Below are positions 1-11,259 of a stretch of DNA of 64,000 nt, piece by piece. Source of the DNA: Spongospora subterranea. Lineage: Eukaryota; Endomyxa; Phytomyxea; Plasmodiophorida; Plasmodiophoridae. The position numbers and the translations under genes were made by a program. Where the stretch lies: NCBI GenBank assembly GCA_900404475.1, contig OUQQ01000017.1:17052-81051 (forward strand). Direction: 5' to 3'. Below the pieces are notes generated by a model that was not told where the DNA came from, searched no databases, and saw only the letters and a list, made by a program, of their open reading frames with translations. Position 1 is the stretch's first letter. Each line of letters begins with the position of its first letter.

Positions 1-659
1 ACTTCCACTGCCGATATCCCATCAGGTACTCTATCCCGCTTCTTAGACACTTCCCGGGCTTCCTAATCAAACCCGCGAATTAAAACTCTGCGCTGGCGTA
101 TTCAAATGCACGACCGCAAACGCCGATTACCTTCCACTGGTTCAGCTGGAGAGCACGTGAAGTGTTCTCGTTGACGTTCGACAGCGGTTTGCGCCCTGAA
201 GAACTCATCTGCCCTGCACGAGACAATCCAAAACCCGTCCCGTAATCACGATAATCGCCTGATCCAATCTACCATCAAACGACGGTTGTGAGAGAAGTCC
301 AGTGATGGACTGCCCGGCCCTTCTCACAGTCACGCAATCCAACGCTTCTGTCACAGGCACTGACTGGCATCTTATTCGAATCGCGCGCCACAATCAATCA
401 TCTAAAACCACAAACCACAATGGTATTCGAACTGTGTTCAGATGATGTATTGGTTATGGCGTTTGCGTTCCAGGAAGGAACCAGGCTGCATTGGAGTGAC
501 CAGCAGGTAGAACGCGGCTCCTAAGGTGCCCTGTCTGCAGAACCGATTCACACTAGAATCGGACTGTTTGATAAAGACACAGATAATTTCGGCAGTCAGA
601 CACCTTAGGAGTGGCGTGAATATATTCTGTTCTCGTATCGGTGCACCTTTTAACCTGAT

Positions 660-1640
660 TTAATATGGTGGCTCATCACTCTGACGCCAAATCGCTTGGG
701 GGCAACACCACACGGCAGACCGTCGCCTCACTGAATCGACGTCAATCCGAGTTCGAGAATTACAAACAGCGACGCTTTGACGAGCTGATGATCACTTTAC
801 AGCTATTCGGGCGCCTTCTTCAACTACGGACCCTCAACGCCAACGCATCCAACACGGCTGGTCCCCGACCGCGCTGATCAACTGCTGGGAATCCCAGCAC
901 TGCGAGCTCTTCGCATCGTTATCGATATCGACGGTATTGTGCGGTCAATCTTAAACCCTTTAGCGAAATGACCGTCCCGGAGGACCCAGGCCGATCGAAG
1001 TCGCTGCAAACACGCAAGTGGTCAACCCTAACGAGATCATGCTGCCTCCCTGGTCCAAAACCCTGGTCGACGCCGACATCCAGCACAACTTGAAAGGCGC
1101 TGCTACAATCAATCGTCGTCCCACCGCCTGGCTGCTGCGTACGCCCATAACGAAGTCAACTCTTGCACCACCGCGGTGCTGATTTCGAACCTGACGCACG
1201 AACCCGTGCTGATCCCGAAGGCTTCACAGTCGCGGCCGCGGCACCACTTCTTGTCGCAACGTTGGCGACCGACTCTGTTGTGACACCCTGGATTTCAGGG
1301 CGTCCCGACGGCCTACTGTTATCAAGTTCGCTGGCATCTTCACCTCGGTCGGACATCGTGCCATCAGGAGTCCCCGACACGGTCGAACACTGCATCGTTG
1401 GCGACCCACCTTGCATCGCTCGATTGATGCAGGCAGCGGTTAGCCGCGGAAACCTTCAGCAACTCCTGGATTCAGGTACCGGCCCGTGGACGGGCGTCGT
1501 CGTGATCACGCCAAGGCAATCGACCGGGCATTTGGCGACTCACCACTGATTATCGTCGTTTGTATGACGTGACCAGTTTCAACGCAAATCCGATGGCGAC
1601 AGCCTCCTTCTCCTACCAAGCGCGCCTTCAAAAAAAAAGG
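660..1640 (+). mobile_element. Ty3/gypsy retrotransposon pol relic (protease end, linker, start of RT)
   Basis: Three forward frames read in succession give remnants of a Ty3/gypsy polyprotein. Around 870-950 the end of an aspartic protease is visible (ADQLLGIPALRALRIVIDID, like the family's LG-x-x-x-L...VID pattern). Around 985-1200 lies the protease-RT linker (NEIMLPPWSK; then TTAVLISNLTHEPVLIPK, like the 'v-N-l-t-x-x-p-v-x-i-p-k' segment). Around 1460-1620 is the start of the reverse transcriptase (GTGPWTGVVVITP, then DYRRLYDVTSFNANPMA, like DYRxLNxxTxxxxxPlP). The pieces are in the right order but in different frames with stops between them, so the element is dead. I saw no long terminal repeats, RT catalytic core or integrase. 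Family placement comes from motif order and is moderately secure. Confidence 0.6.
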
Positions 1641-1649
1641 GTGTCGAAC

Positions 1650-4500
1650 GCAGCTGCTGCAACCTCAGTCCTCGGCTGGTGAACCGCCGACCCCCGCCTT
1701 CGTTGCCTACGATCGGTTTGACAGAATCTCGAGGCAGGCCAAGAAACCTATTAGTTGTTGATGGCGCCATCCTGTTTGTCCCCATAACCGTTCCCCTTTT
1801 TCTCATCATCATTGTCCGGAATGTGAATCATGACCCATAGGGATCCATGACGGAAGCTCTTAAGTTGTGTTTGGCCTGATAGGCCTCAAATTCCACTATC
1901 TAGTCGCCCTGGCGTCGTTAGCTGTGATGTTTTGGTTGCGTTAATCAGGGCTGTCAAAGGGACGATGTTGAATGTAGGGTTGTAGCCCTAAGAAACATCC
2001 CCAAATACCACCCATGAGGTTGACCAAATCGTAGAATGCAACTGGCATCAGGACAAGCCGAGACACTCAATTTCCTGATGAGGCTCTGTAACCTCGACGC
2101 TCTCACCAGGATTCCCCGGTGGGAAGTCGCTGCAACAGGATTTGCCTTCATCTAACATTGTTTCCAGGGTCCCCAAGTTTCGTTAACTTTCCCTTCTGAG
2201 CATAAAATGCCTGCAACGGTTTCTGAATATTCCCGCAGCACTTTGCTGAACTCATGTCGAATTCACGATTGAACAATGTACCACCAGATCGAGCGTCAAG
2301 TGCCCATTGCGAGTTGATCCAACTATACATTACAATCGTATCACCATCTATGCAACATTCCGTTCTCTCATTCGACTCTTCCGGTCTTTGTCGACAAATC
2401 AGATCACACTTCAAATTGATCTGTTCCACGAAATTCACCAAGAGACTCGGGGGCCTTCACTACCAACGATGGATCTGATACCAGGTGGATATCTTTAGTT
2501 CGTATATGATAATCAGCAGGGCAAATCAGACCTTGTTCGCATTGACTCCCTCGAGTTTTCTTTGCATTTCAACTTCTACAGAGTCGTCTTTGTGATAATG
2601 CTTCATGTCTTTCTTTCGCTATTTATTACGTGAATTGACTTCTCGGATGAAAGGCCATCCGAAAAGGAAGCCGTTTACGTTTTCTATGCTAGAAAATATC
2701 GAAAGAAAAACATTAAGCATTTTCACGATAATCATGGCCACGGCATGCATTACTTCTCAAACGTCTACGAGGAGGACGTTCCAACCCGGGAGGATGGTAC
2801 TTTCGTCAAAGTTCAAAAGTTTACTAAGATATATTAGATTCTGCTGTCATGAGTGGTCATACTGGTGATGTTAGCGTTGAATTTTGCCCCCGCGCAATGG
2901 CTATTTGTGGCGTTGTTACGTACGAAATCAGGCCAAAGGTGATGACTTTCGTCAATCCCAAATTTTTGTAGGAAATACAAACACTGGGGATAAGTCAAGT
3001 TGACAGCTGCGCCTGATACAATCTGTTTTATACGAGCTCGCTCCGGCCACGGCACATCGCCGCTGAACCGGATCTTGTCCTTGAAGCTAATTTCGCCTAT
3101 ATCACACCGTGAACAACTCACTGCGTTTGATGGAAATAGACAAGCCAATGCAACACTATCAACAAATATCGGATTTGAAGTGAATAATCAAATTGTCACT
3201 GATTTTCATGTTATAAACAATTTGAACATGTTTTATGAAACAAACATCCGTCAGCAACGCCCTGAATGAACTGACCTTCAAAAACACTATTAACACAGTC
3301 CAGTTGTCGATGGAGCAGCGAGTTGGAACTACTTCCATGATCACAGCTGTGGCGATTATTTGATTTTGTACCCTGACGTTTATTACCTCCCGTCGCAATC
3401 TCCAACGTTGGCTTCGCAGCCACCTATTCGAACAAACCCCCTCAGCCGCAAACCACACATCGCAGCGGCATGATGCAGCCATTACCGGTCTACATAGGTT
3501 GGCGACCATGGTTCACGCGAAGCCAATCAGCCAATGGCATTAATCAAATGATCGCAACCGAAATAGAGGTTCCCCATTAATACCCGCTATTAGCGGACCC
3601 TGCGCCCCGAAGCGTAAACGTCAGTGGCGCAGTCACTCATTTCCACTGGCACATTGGCGCAAAACAAGCGCCAACGAGTCGCCAACCCGGTGTTGCGCAG
3701 GGATGGCGCACGCCTACGGTGGTTGCTCTCTGGTTCTGTTGAAATGACGTCCGAGTCAAGTTTTTGGTCTGTGTCATCAAGTTTATTTCCTGACTCAACG
3801 CAACGCGATAGACGAGAACTCGGGCAGCGTCTTGACGCAGTATCAGGCTGTAAAACGCAGGCATCTGCGGCGAACGGCAACCGCGACTTTGGGATTTGCA
3901 TCTTCCAAAGAGTCATTCTCATCGTAGATACATTCTCGTCCTTCAGCTCGCGACCTGTCGGGAAACACGAACGGCTGCTGTCAAAGAAAGCGCTCCCTGA
4001 TGGCACAGACGATCGCGCACATCAAATTGTCATGGGCCGGTCGTGCAATCCTTGGAGAGCGAGGTTGAACAATAGGAGACGCCCCAGAAGTGCTTTCCAA
4101 AGTTCGCGCGGCTGGGGCGTGATTGATGTGCATGGGATCATAAGTGCCATGAGAGGGTGGCCTCCGCAAATAAACTTCGCCGACCGTTCAGAATTCTGCC
4201 CAACGTTGTCGTCAACCAGAATTCATTAACACTTAATCTGGATTTCGAAAAAATGTTTCGAGTGCACGTTTAAAAAAACCTTTGATATCTGCAGAGGTTC
4301 TGCGAAAGCATGTTGGTCCAAGTTCCATTTCAGTTTTCGAAATTTGAGCGAGTTTTTTCCAGAACTTATCTCTACTCGATGTGGGACATGTGCTAGGAGT
4401 GAAAGCAAGTAATTGACCGACTCAAGAAGCCCAGAACTATCTGGATTGATGACCCGGAGGTCATTTTGTGATTTCTAGGGCGGTGACGCCGCTTTCCATC
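1650..4500. other. Gene-poor stretch, nothing recognised
   Basis: Open frames here are short and overlap on opposite strands (for example 2834-3148 minus, 3159-3509 minus, 3590-4006 minus against 3624-4229 plus). None shows a recognisable domain or a convincing exon chain. It may hold decayed transposon sequence continuing from the gypsy relic, but I cannot show that. Confidence 0.4.
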
Positions 4501-4528
4501 ACATATCGCTATATTGTGTCTGGAGATC

Positions 4529-5900
4529 ATGAATGGGCTCGCTCTCCTCGTGTTCCTGCTTCTGTTGACGGAGCAAACTCTGGCGCAATGCAGAGCCCCA
4601 GCTCGTTCAGATGGAAAATGTGGACCGTGGAACAACGCCTCTACTTGCGCTGGCGCCAACTGTTGTAGTGGATTCGGCTGGTAAGACCCATCAGTCTTTA
4701 CCCAACACCGTCATCATGATGGTTTTCCAGGTGCGGAACTGGACCAGAGTGGTGTAATCAGAACTCTTTCTGTTTACCCAATATGACCACCAAATTGCCG
4801 ACTAACGAAACGAAACTGCCGCCTGGCACAGCACAATTGCCATCCGTAAATTTCACATCGAACACGACGAAATTGCCACCCTTGCTTGCTAAACCGTTAA
4901 CGAGGCAATCGACACCAGCGCCATCCCTGCTACCGACCTCCAGACGATCGACACAAGCGCCATCCGTGGTTGCTCAGCCGACCTCCAGACGAACGACACA
5001 AGTGCCATCGGTGGTTCCGACCAACGCCCCGCCATCGACACAGCAACGCACAACGGTGATCGCTCCAAGAAGGGAAGAGATCAGGGCGCTGCGTTCGTGC
5101 GGTGATGGGAAGCGTGTGATTGCGTTAACGTTTGACGATGGGCCACAACCGGATGTCGGTGGTGCATTACTGGATGAGCTGCGCGCCAACAAGATCGTGG
5201 CCACGTATTTTAGCTCGCCGGCCGCGAACGGGGAGGAACAGCTCCCTGCTCGCTGCGATCTCATGAGGCGGATTGTAAAGGAGGGCCATAGTATGCAGTT
5301 GCACAGTTTCACCCATCCCCATTTCGCCAATCTAACTCGGCAGCAATTCGATAGCGAGATGACGCGATCACAGCAGTTTCTGCAGACTTGTGATGCTCGC
5401 CCAATCATGTTTCGGCCTCCTTTCGGGGAAGTGACTCCTGAGCAAGTTCAAACGATCAACCAGAAATATAGTATTTGGCCATATTCTCATCTATTGTTAT
5501 TTCAGGTAATCACGATGTGCTTGAATTGTAGATATGACGATAGCAATGTGGAATGTGGATCCAAGCGATTTCTCAAATCCGACGGACTCGGCTCAGGCCA
5601 TTCGCGACCGTGTTGTGCAACAGTTCGAGTCGCTGGTCGGCATCGGGAATTCTGCCATTGTCCTCCTACATGAAGAGGAAGCCGGGAAACGTCCCGGTAA
5701 GTTTATTTCCAGCCACTGCTCGCAAAGCGTTGAGGTCGCGCCGTTTAGGGCTGGTGACAATGTTGGTGGAATACTTCCAAGGCCTGAAATACACGTTCGT
5801 GACGGTTCCACAATGCTATAATAATTGCGGCCAAGCGATTTGCGGCGGGTTGGACACTGGAGTCACATTTATGGGCGTCGAATCATTCTTTTTTCCATAA
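4529..5900 (+). CDS. Secreted chitin deacetylase: CBM18 plus NodB polysaccharide deacetylase
   Basis: Predicted to de-N-acetylate chitin outside the cell or in the wall, giving chitosan. Model: exons 4529-4680, 4731-5470, 5532-5696 and 5749-5900, 402 residues. Residues 1-19 form a signal peptide (MNGLALLVFLLLLTEQTLA). Residues 21-65 are a cysteine-rich hevein-type CBM18 (CGPWNNAS, CCSGFGWCG, EWC). A Pro/Ser/Thr linker with TSRR(S/T)TQ(A/V)PSVV repeats follows. The NodB domain starts near 175: TFDDGP at 184-189 (metal and base aspartates), HSFTH at 242-246 (metal histidines), RPPFG at 279-283, MWNVDP after the second intron, and a late LLHEEEA. All core motifs are present, so it should be active. 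The last intron (GTAAGT...TTTAG, 52 nt) restores the frame. A CBM18-deacetylase fusion is typical of fungi. Confidence 0.9.
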
Positions 5901-6515
5901 TCGTTACAAAGACGAGTATCATCGCTTTTTTTGTAAATTCAACGTGTTGAAACGCGAAAATAATTTTTGTCCTGTCTGCCAGAGGCTTCCTGATGTGGCG
6001 TCAGGGAAGCCTGATCACGTAAGCGTAGCAACCAAACATTGTGGAGGACTATCTGGTTTCTTTATAATTATTAATAACGGGTTCACAATGCTTGTCATAT
6101 CCATGCTGACATCGGGAACACCGTCTTTCATCGAAAATGTTGCAACTGAAATTTACGCATGCGCACGTTTTGCAAGGCTTAGCGGAAGAAACAGAGACAA
6201 CTGGCAGTGGTAGCCTTGAAACGTCTTTATCAAATGCTAGAACACATCAAACAATCGGTATAAGTAATAAAGTAAAATAGGTTGAATAAAACACCTAATT
6301 TGACGTAATTTGCAGGAAACCATCCGAAATCTCCTGTCTTCAAAAATCCCGACCACCAAATCTCTGATCTGGTGTCTGTCACCTCGACTGAAATAAAACA
6401 GTGTCAGACACACTTTACACCTAGATGCAGGATGATCTTCAAACCTATGTCGCCAATGGAGAATGAAATCATACTGGTTGCATCTGAGATTTCCGTAGCA
6501 GCTACCACAGATTCT
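5901..6515. other. Intergenic, nothing recognised
   Basis: This lies between the deacetylase stop and the 3' end of the minus-strand GEF gene. It has only short AT-rich frames without domain signatures. The two genes converge here, so it probably carries both 3' UTRs. Confidence 0.4.
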
Positions 6516-9303
6516 TCAGAGTCGCCAACGCATGACGATGCGAACACGCCAATGGTAGACCCAACTTGTCCCTTCCACCAACCGCTGATTGCTTAAATTT
6601 ACAAGCTGACAACATTGAAATTGTAGAACCAACCTGGGATACCGCTCTAAAACAGTTACAAGTTCACCGATTTGAAATGAAAGATGAAGGAACTCCAAAA
6701 TTGCAACACTTGGACAGCCCTGTTGATATCCAGAGGCATGATTAAGCGGTGTTGTCTCCTCAAGAACAAACCATCCTGACATTTTCCAGACTATAAGCTC
6801 TGCACTTGCGAAGGAAAACATTTTACCCTTCTCAGAGGTTCTGATATTTTTGCCCCAGCACCATCCGTCGACTTGGAGTTCCTCCCCTGCAATCAGATCA
6901 TGTATCTCAAACTGGAGCTCATTAACGTTATTGCTGTTGTGTAGCACATTCGCTCGGGAGTACATAACGCTCATGCTTGGGTGACTACATTGCAATGAAG
7001 TGGATACGGTGAATATAGATAACTTCGGCAACTGTGACAACCTCGAACCTCGAAGGCGATGTAGACAGTCTGGGCTTAATCACTGATCGAGATTTCCGAG
7101 TGAGGAATTTAGCGGCCTCATGGGCAAGTACGCTCTGCGATGATGCTCTCTTGTCGCAAAAAACATTGCGTTTCTCCTCAACAGCAGAATTTTCGTATAG
7201 AGCGCAATCGGATTGAAATGATTGCTCATTGCGTGACCGTAAAAGCGAAGAATCTGGCGAGTCACTGATATGATTGCCCGGCTTCAACTTGTCGCAAGAT
7301 GGCGTTTTAACGTGTAACGTTCCCGACGCAGGCGATTCAGTATCCGAACTTTGACGTCGGTAATCACCCCTTGACGTTGTGCTTGCAGGAGAAACGGTAA
7401 CCAAAAAATTTGAGGCGCACGAACTGCATCTTTGCACAAGGTTAAGGTTCAGCGAATCGATTATGAAAAACCAGACCTACATTCTGTCTACGCTTCCTGC
7501 AATTGCGTCTAAAGTTGCCCTGAATCGAGAGCATCCGGAGCAAACAAGAGCGCCGCATCTGTATTACATGCCTTACCATCAGCCGAGTCCACATGAACAA
7601 TACGTGGTGACAACCTCCGGCAATGATGTCGTCGGCGAAATAAACTAAAATGCACTCGGCAGACTGCACAATGGTTTGAGAAGTCGTTGGGTTGCCAGAT
7701 AGGAGCTGCATTTGTCGAAGTAACAGTGGAGCTTGATCTGAAAAATAATTAGCATTCCATACGCAAATAGGGATGACACACCTAGTTGTTCTGCCTTGGA
7801 ATTCTTGCATACAGTCTATTATTCGCAGAAGCCACTCAACCTTGTCGGTATGGCTTGGAGCTAACACTGTAAAACTTTTGATCCTTGATCGAATTTCAAA
7901 AGGAAACTTTAACCCCGTTGAAGGAGCATCCAAAACCTAGTAACATTTATGACCAATTGTGCACACCAGCCATTATAAAAAGTGTACCTCGAAGGACGAG
8001 TCAATTGGAATTTGGCGATTCAACAGCAGACCGTGACTCGTCCCTGGAGCATTTCGTGCATAAACCAGCAGGTCATTGAACAAGAAAAACTCTCGAACTT
8101 GTTTCTTTGAACGACAAACTTTGGTCAAAGATCCCGTTCGAATAAGCCGCCTGCACGTTATTTCATGAACTTGCAGTGAGGACAGCGAAATTAACCCACC
8201 TAGACGGGGTCAATAATGTAACGTCTCCAATAAAACGGTTTTGCAATTCGAGGATATTAGAGCTCATTTCTCGATCTCGAATGGCTTCATTGATTTGGAC
8301 GGATACTGCAGACGCTTGGAGAAACGCCTCTGCAGACACAATCTTCTGACAGACGAACAAAGTGCACATCAAAGGAACTTACTTTGAATGTCAGCATAAT
8401 CAGGATGATCGACGGGTGTGGATAAAGACAGTTCATTAAAGATGAGCTGATATCTATATGCGACTGCATTAAACATGAAGAATAAGAAGAAAGCGACAAC
8501 TTTACCTTGGCAGACGTTGAACTGGAAGAATTAGGAAACTCTCCAGAGTATTGCCTTTACATTCGGGTGCAGCTTCCAAACCAGCAATTGTTTTAACTAT
8601 AGAATCTCCCTTCTGCCTAAGTTCGTAGAGCATGCGATTGCCGTCTTCGTGCTGAATGGCGTAAGAGCAATACATACGTAAAAAAGGAGCTGAACATTAC
8701 CAGCGCCTGAATCAATAAAAAGCCAACCAGCAAAAAACGATATCGACAAACCAAAAGCTAGAAAAACATCGCCTATTTTTTGGCATTCACTCCATCGATC
8801 CATTCTGGATGAAAGTTCGTCGAGGAATTTTCTATTCAACCCAGCTATGACTTGGGCATTTCGGAAAAGATCTGCAAGAGCCGGAGATAACTCCTTAATC
8901 CGTGATTCCAAAGGAATTACAAACATCCCAGTTAACACTTCGATCAATTTGACGTATCTGAAAAAGTATCAGACGCATGGAGAATACATCCTCAGGTACA
9001 TTACGTTTGCTCACTTCGGAGCAGCTCCTGTGCCAATCGAGTCCGTTTCAATGACTCTTTTGATTTTTCTTCCTGTGCAAAGAATGCCCTTTTTCCACAT
9101 TCTTCATCACAAGGTTGGCCAGTAAAAGAATCCACACAATGGGTGACGCTCCCCTCTCTCCCATCTGTTTGACAAAACATATCTAATATCCGCATTTTCG
9201 GATCCATCTGCAGCGACAATATGTTTGCGAGAAGGTAGAAATGGGACGGGAAATTCTGGGGCCTTATTTGCCAAAAACGTGAATAACAATCTTTGCCAAA
9301 CAC
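6516..9303 (-). CDS. FGD-like Rho-family GEF: DH-PH-FYVE
   Basis: Likely activates a Cdc42/Rho-type GTPase at PI3P membranes, by analogy with FGD proteins. Hand-spliced exons read from about 9207 or 9303 downward. The DH domain starts with LAQELLRSEQT joined across an intron to YVKLIEVLTGMFVIPLES (about 9020-8900), then helices containing FRNAQVIAGLNRKFLDELSS, and ends at QINEAIRDREMSSNILELQN (about 8290). The PH domain reads RLIRTGSLTKVCRSKKQVRE, FFLFNDLLVYAR and SFTVLAPSHTDKVEWLL (about 8150-7830). The FYVE finger spans introns: CAVC, RRRHHCRRCG, VCSGCS and RICSSC (about 7700-7420), so the basic PI3P patch and all eight ligands can be assigned. A serine-rich tail follows. I expected a second PH domain at the C-terminus but could not confirm one. 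The start and the last exon (6516-6985) are uncertain. Confidence 0.8.
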
Positions 9304-9318
9304 GTGAATAACAATCCT
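9269..9318. repeat. Short direct repeat, two copies of about 24 bp
   Basis: The unit TTTGCCAAA(A/C)ACGTGAATAACAATC occurs twice in tandem with one or two differences, next to the possible start of the GEF gene. It is too short to assign to a repeat family. Confidence 0.6.
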
Positions 9319-9334
9319 ATCTTCGGCAATCGCG

Positions 9335-10270
9335 TCAATATCGCAATAAATGGTCCCCTAATCGACGTTTCTCAGGAATGACTTGGGTATCGTGTATGCC
9401 GAGAGGCCACATATAGCTACAGTGGCCAAACAAATGCGCTGACAGAATGATGCACATTCCCGCGTCGTTCGCAATCATGCGGTACCGTAAGAAACCAAAT
9501 GCCGATTGGGTATTGTGACGATGTTTATCGGTGTGTTTGCTCTGCATATATCAATGACCGCTTTTAGTTTTGCAACTAAATTTTCCATATTTCTTCATGG
9601 ATTCCAGTTGGACCTTTTTCACGGTAATGCTCATTTGCAAGACTGCACAGAAAATCATGGCATTGTTCTCAGCAGCATGCGCAGCGAGAATTTTATCAGT
9701 ACATTCATCGACCTCTTTTGACGGTCTATTTCGCTATTTTGATTCGAAAGACAATGTAGTCGCAGATCATTTGTTTGGCAGGCGCGCATGGCTTGTTAAT
9801 CATATGAGTGGGCATACATGATAGTGAATTCACCACAGATTGTGAAGTCAGTGATACAGCCTGACCCGATCCGCGAAATACTGCTTTCAAAAGCAGATAT
9901 ACCTTAGGGCAAGTATCGCCGCGGTCAATATTCAAACGGTTGAATGCATCCGAAAAATCTTCATGAATCCCGGCCCACAATGAGGCACATCGAAGTTGAC
10001 TATGAGTACATTCCGATGCGAATAGTGCAACAAAACTCTATTCATGTGCGAACAACAGCTGAATATTCGGGTCTGTTGAATTGATAAGTGCACCTACTGC
10101 ACAAACTGTAGCCGAGGAAAAACTTGATAAGGTTTCACCTTCATCGTGGAGATGTGTTGGTAACTTGTAAACTGAAAGTCTCAATTGGGAGTGAAACAAG
10201 GCGAACGATTTACGAAATATAAATAAATTAATTATCGACAATGGAAGGAACATAATTATATAGTCCCCGA
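9335..10270. other. Spacer between GEF and ISCA1 genes, possible uncharacterised minus-strand exon
   Basis: The longest frame is 9726-9980 on the minus strand (starts MWAGIHEDFSDAFNRLNIDRG). It might be an upstream exon of the GEF or part of a small unknown gene. I recognise no domain and could not join it convincingly to either neighbour. Confidence 0.25.
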
Positions 10271-10274
10271 ATGG

Positions 10275-10811
10275 TCATGTAGTGAAGCTTTCGCCACAAC
10301 CACACATTGCTTTAGCATTCGGATTCTGAAATGTAAATTCAGCCTTGACATCATCTTCTATATAATCCATTGTGGTTCCCACTATAAACATCAACGCCTT
10401 GCCATCAACAAGAACTGTAACTCCTGTGAAATTTTGCGATCGATTGAACTGATTTTACAGTAAAGACTGTGTGGTGAAATACCATGCTGATTTACAACTT
10501 CATCTGTCGGTGCGATTTGATCTGCATATTTCATTGTATAGGCTTGCCCATTACATCCGCGTCGATCAACCCCTATTCTAACCCCGACTCTGAACACCTG
10601 TCATCTCCCGAGAAGTTGAATTTCGGCATCATTACATTGTGTCATTGTCAGTGCGTTGAGAAATCAGGGAGCTGATACGATTTGCCGCCCGTTCTGTTAG
10701 CGTAATGGGCGACGCACGAGCTCGTCGCGGTACAGCAGCAAACAAGCGCATCACCGCATTAGACGATGGTGTTGGAAGCGGTATTCGGCATACCGCTGAC
10801 GCCCACGACAT
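10275..10811 (-). CDS. ISCA1: A-type iron-sulfur cluster assembly protein (ISCA1/Isa1)
   Basis: A mitochondrial A-type scaffold or carrier that, with ISCA2/Isa2, helps form 4Fe-4S clusters. Exons 10811-10636, 10589-10483 and 10423-10275 join in frame. The chain reads ITLTERAANRISSLIS, then VGVRIGVDRRGCNGQAYTM, then TDEVVNQHGVTVLVDGKALM, TTMDYIEDDVKAEFTFQNPN and AMCGCGESFTT, then stop. The three conserved ligand cysteines (GCNG and CGCGE) are intact, and the spacing matches ISCA1 along its whole length. The N-terminus is Arg/Ser/Ala-rich (MSWASAVCR..., or MRLFAAVPRR at 10751) and would serve as a mitochondrial presequence, but the exact start is not decided. It lies on the minus strand between two other minus-strand genes. 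Confidence 0.9.
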
Positions 10812-11259
10812 GCGACAAATTGGCATTGATCCAGTATCGCACCGTGTACCGTTCACTGGTGTATATATGGCTGACAGTCGAAGCTGCACCTCGTGTAGGT
10901 GGATACTGATGGCCGGATCGGAGCGGGGTTGACGAACAATATTATTACGCGGAGACAGCGATTTATTTATTTGTATTTTGTACCGAGAACGATTACTGCT
11001 TCACCGGATGTCAAAGAAACCATTGAAGTTCAGACTCCTCAGGACGTCACCAACTGCAGAACGGTCATTGGTTGACTGGTGCGATACACGGTTAGGCTTA
11101 GCTTACATTCTGATTTCGAACCTGGTCTTGAGCTGATTTGGTGTAACAAGGCAAGAATAAATCGATTTGACGATTCAAACTCTGAGGATATTTCATCAAG
11201 CTCCCCGGAATTCTACCAAAATCGTTAGCGATATTTTGGGCAAACCCAGCTCAAGAGTC

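Noticed and set aside
3590..4229. Opposing open frames of 201 (plus) and 138 (minus) codons
   Set aside because: They overlap each other, show no domain, and do not link to neighbouring exons. A 200-codon frame can occur by chance at this base composition.
5697..5712. A 16-nt intron in the chitin deacetylase
   Set aside because: GTAAGT...CCAG could be excised in phase, but the same donor with the TTTAG acceptor at 5748 gives a 52-nt intron of normal size and a shorter, more typical NodB ending.
10632..10932. Plus-strand frame at 10705-10932 as a gene
   Set aside because: It is antisense to the presequence and first exon of ISCA1, which has full family conservation.
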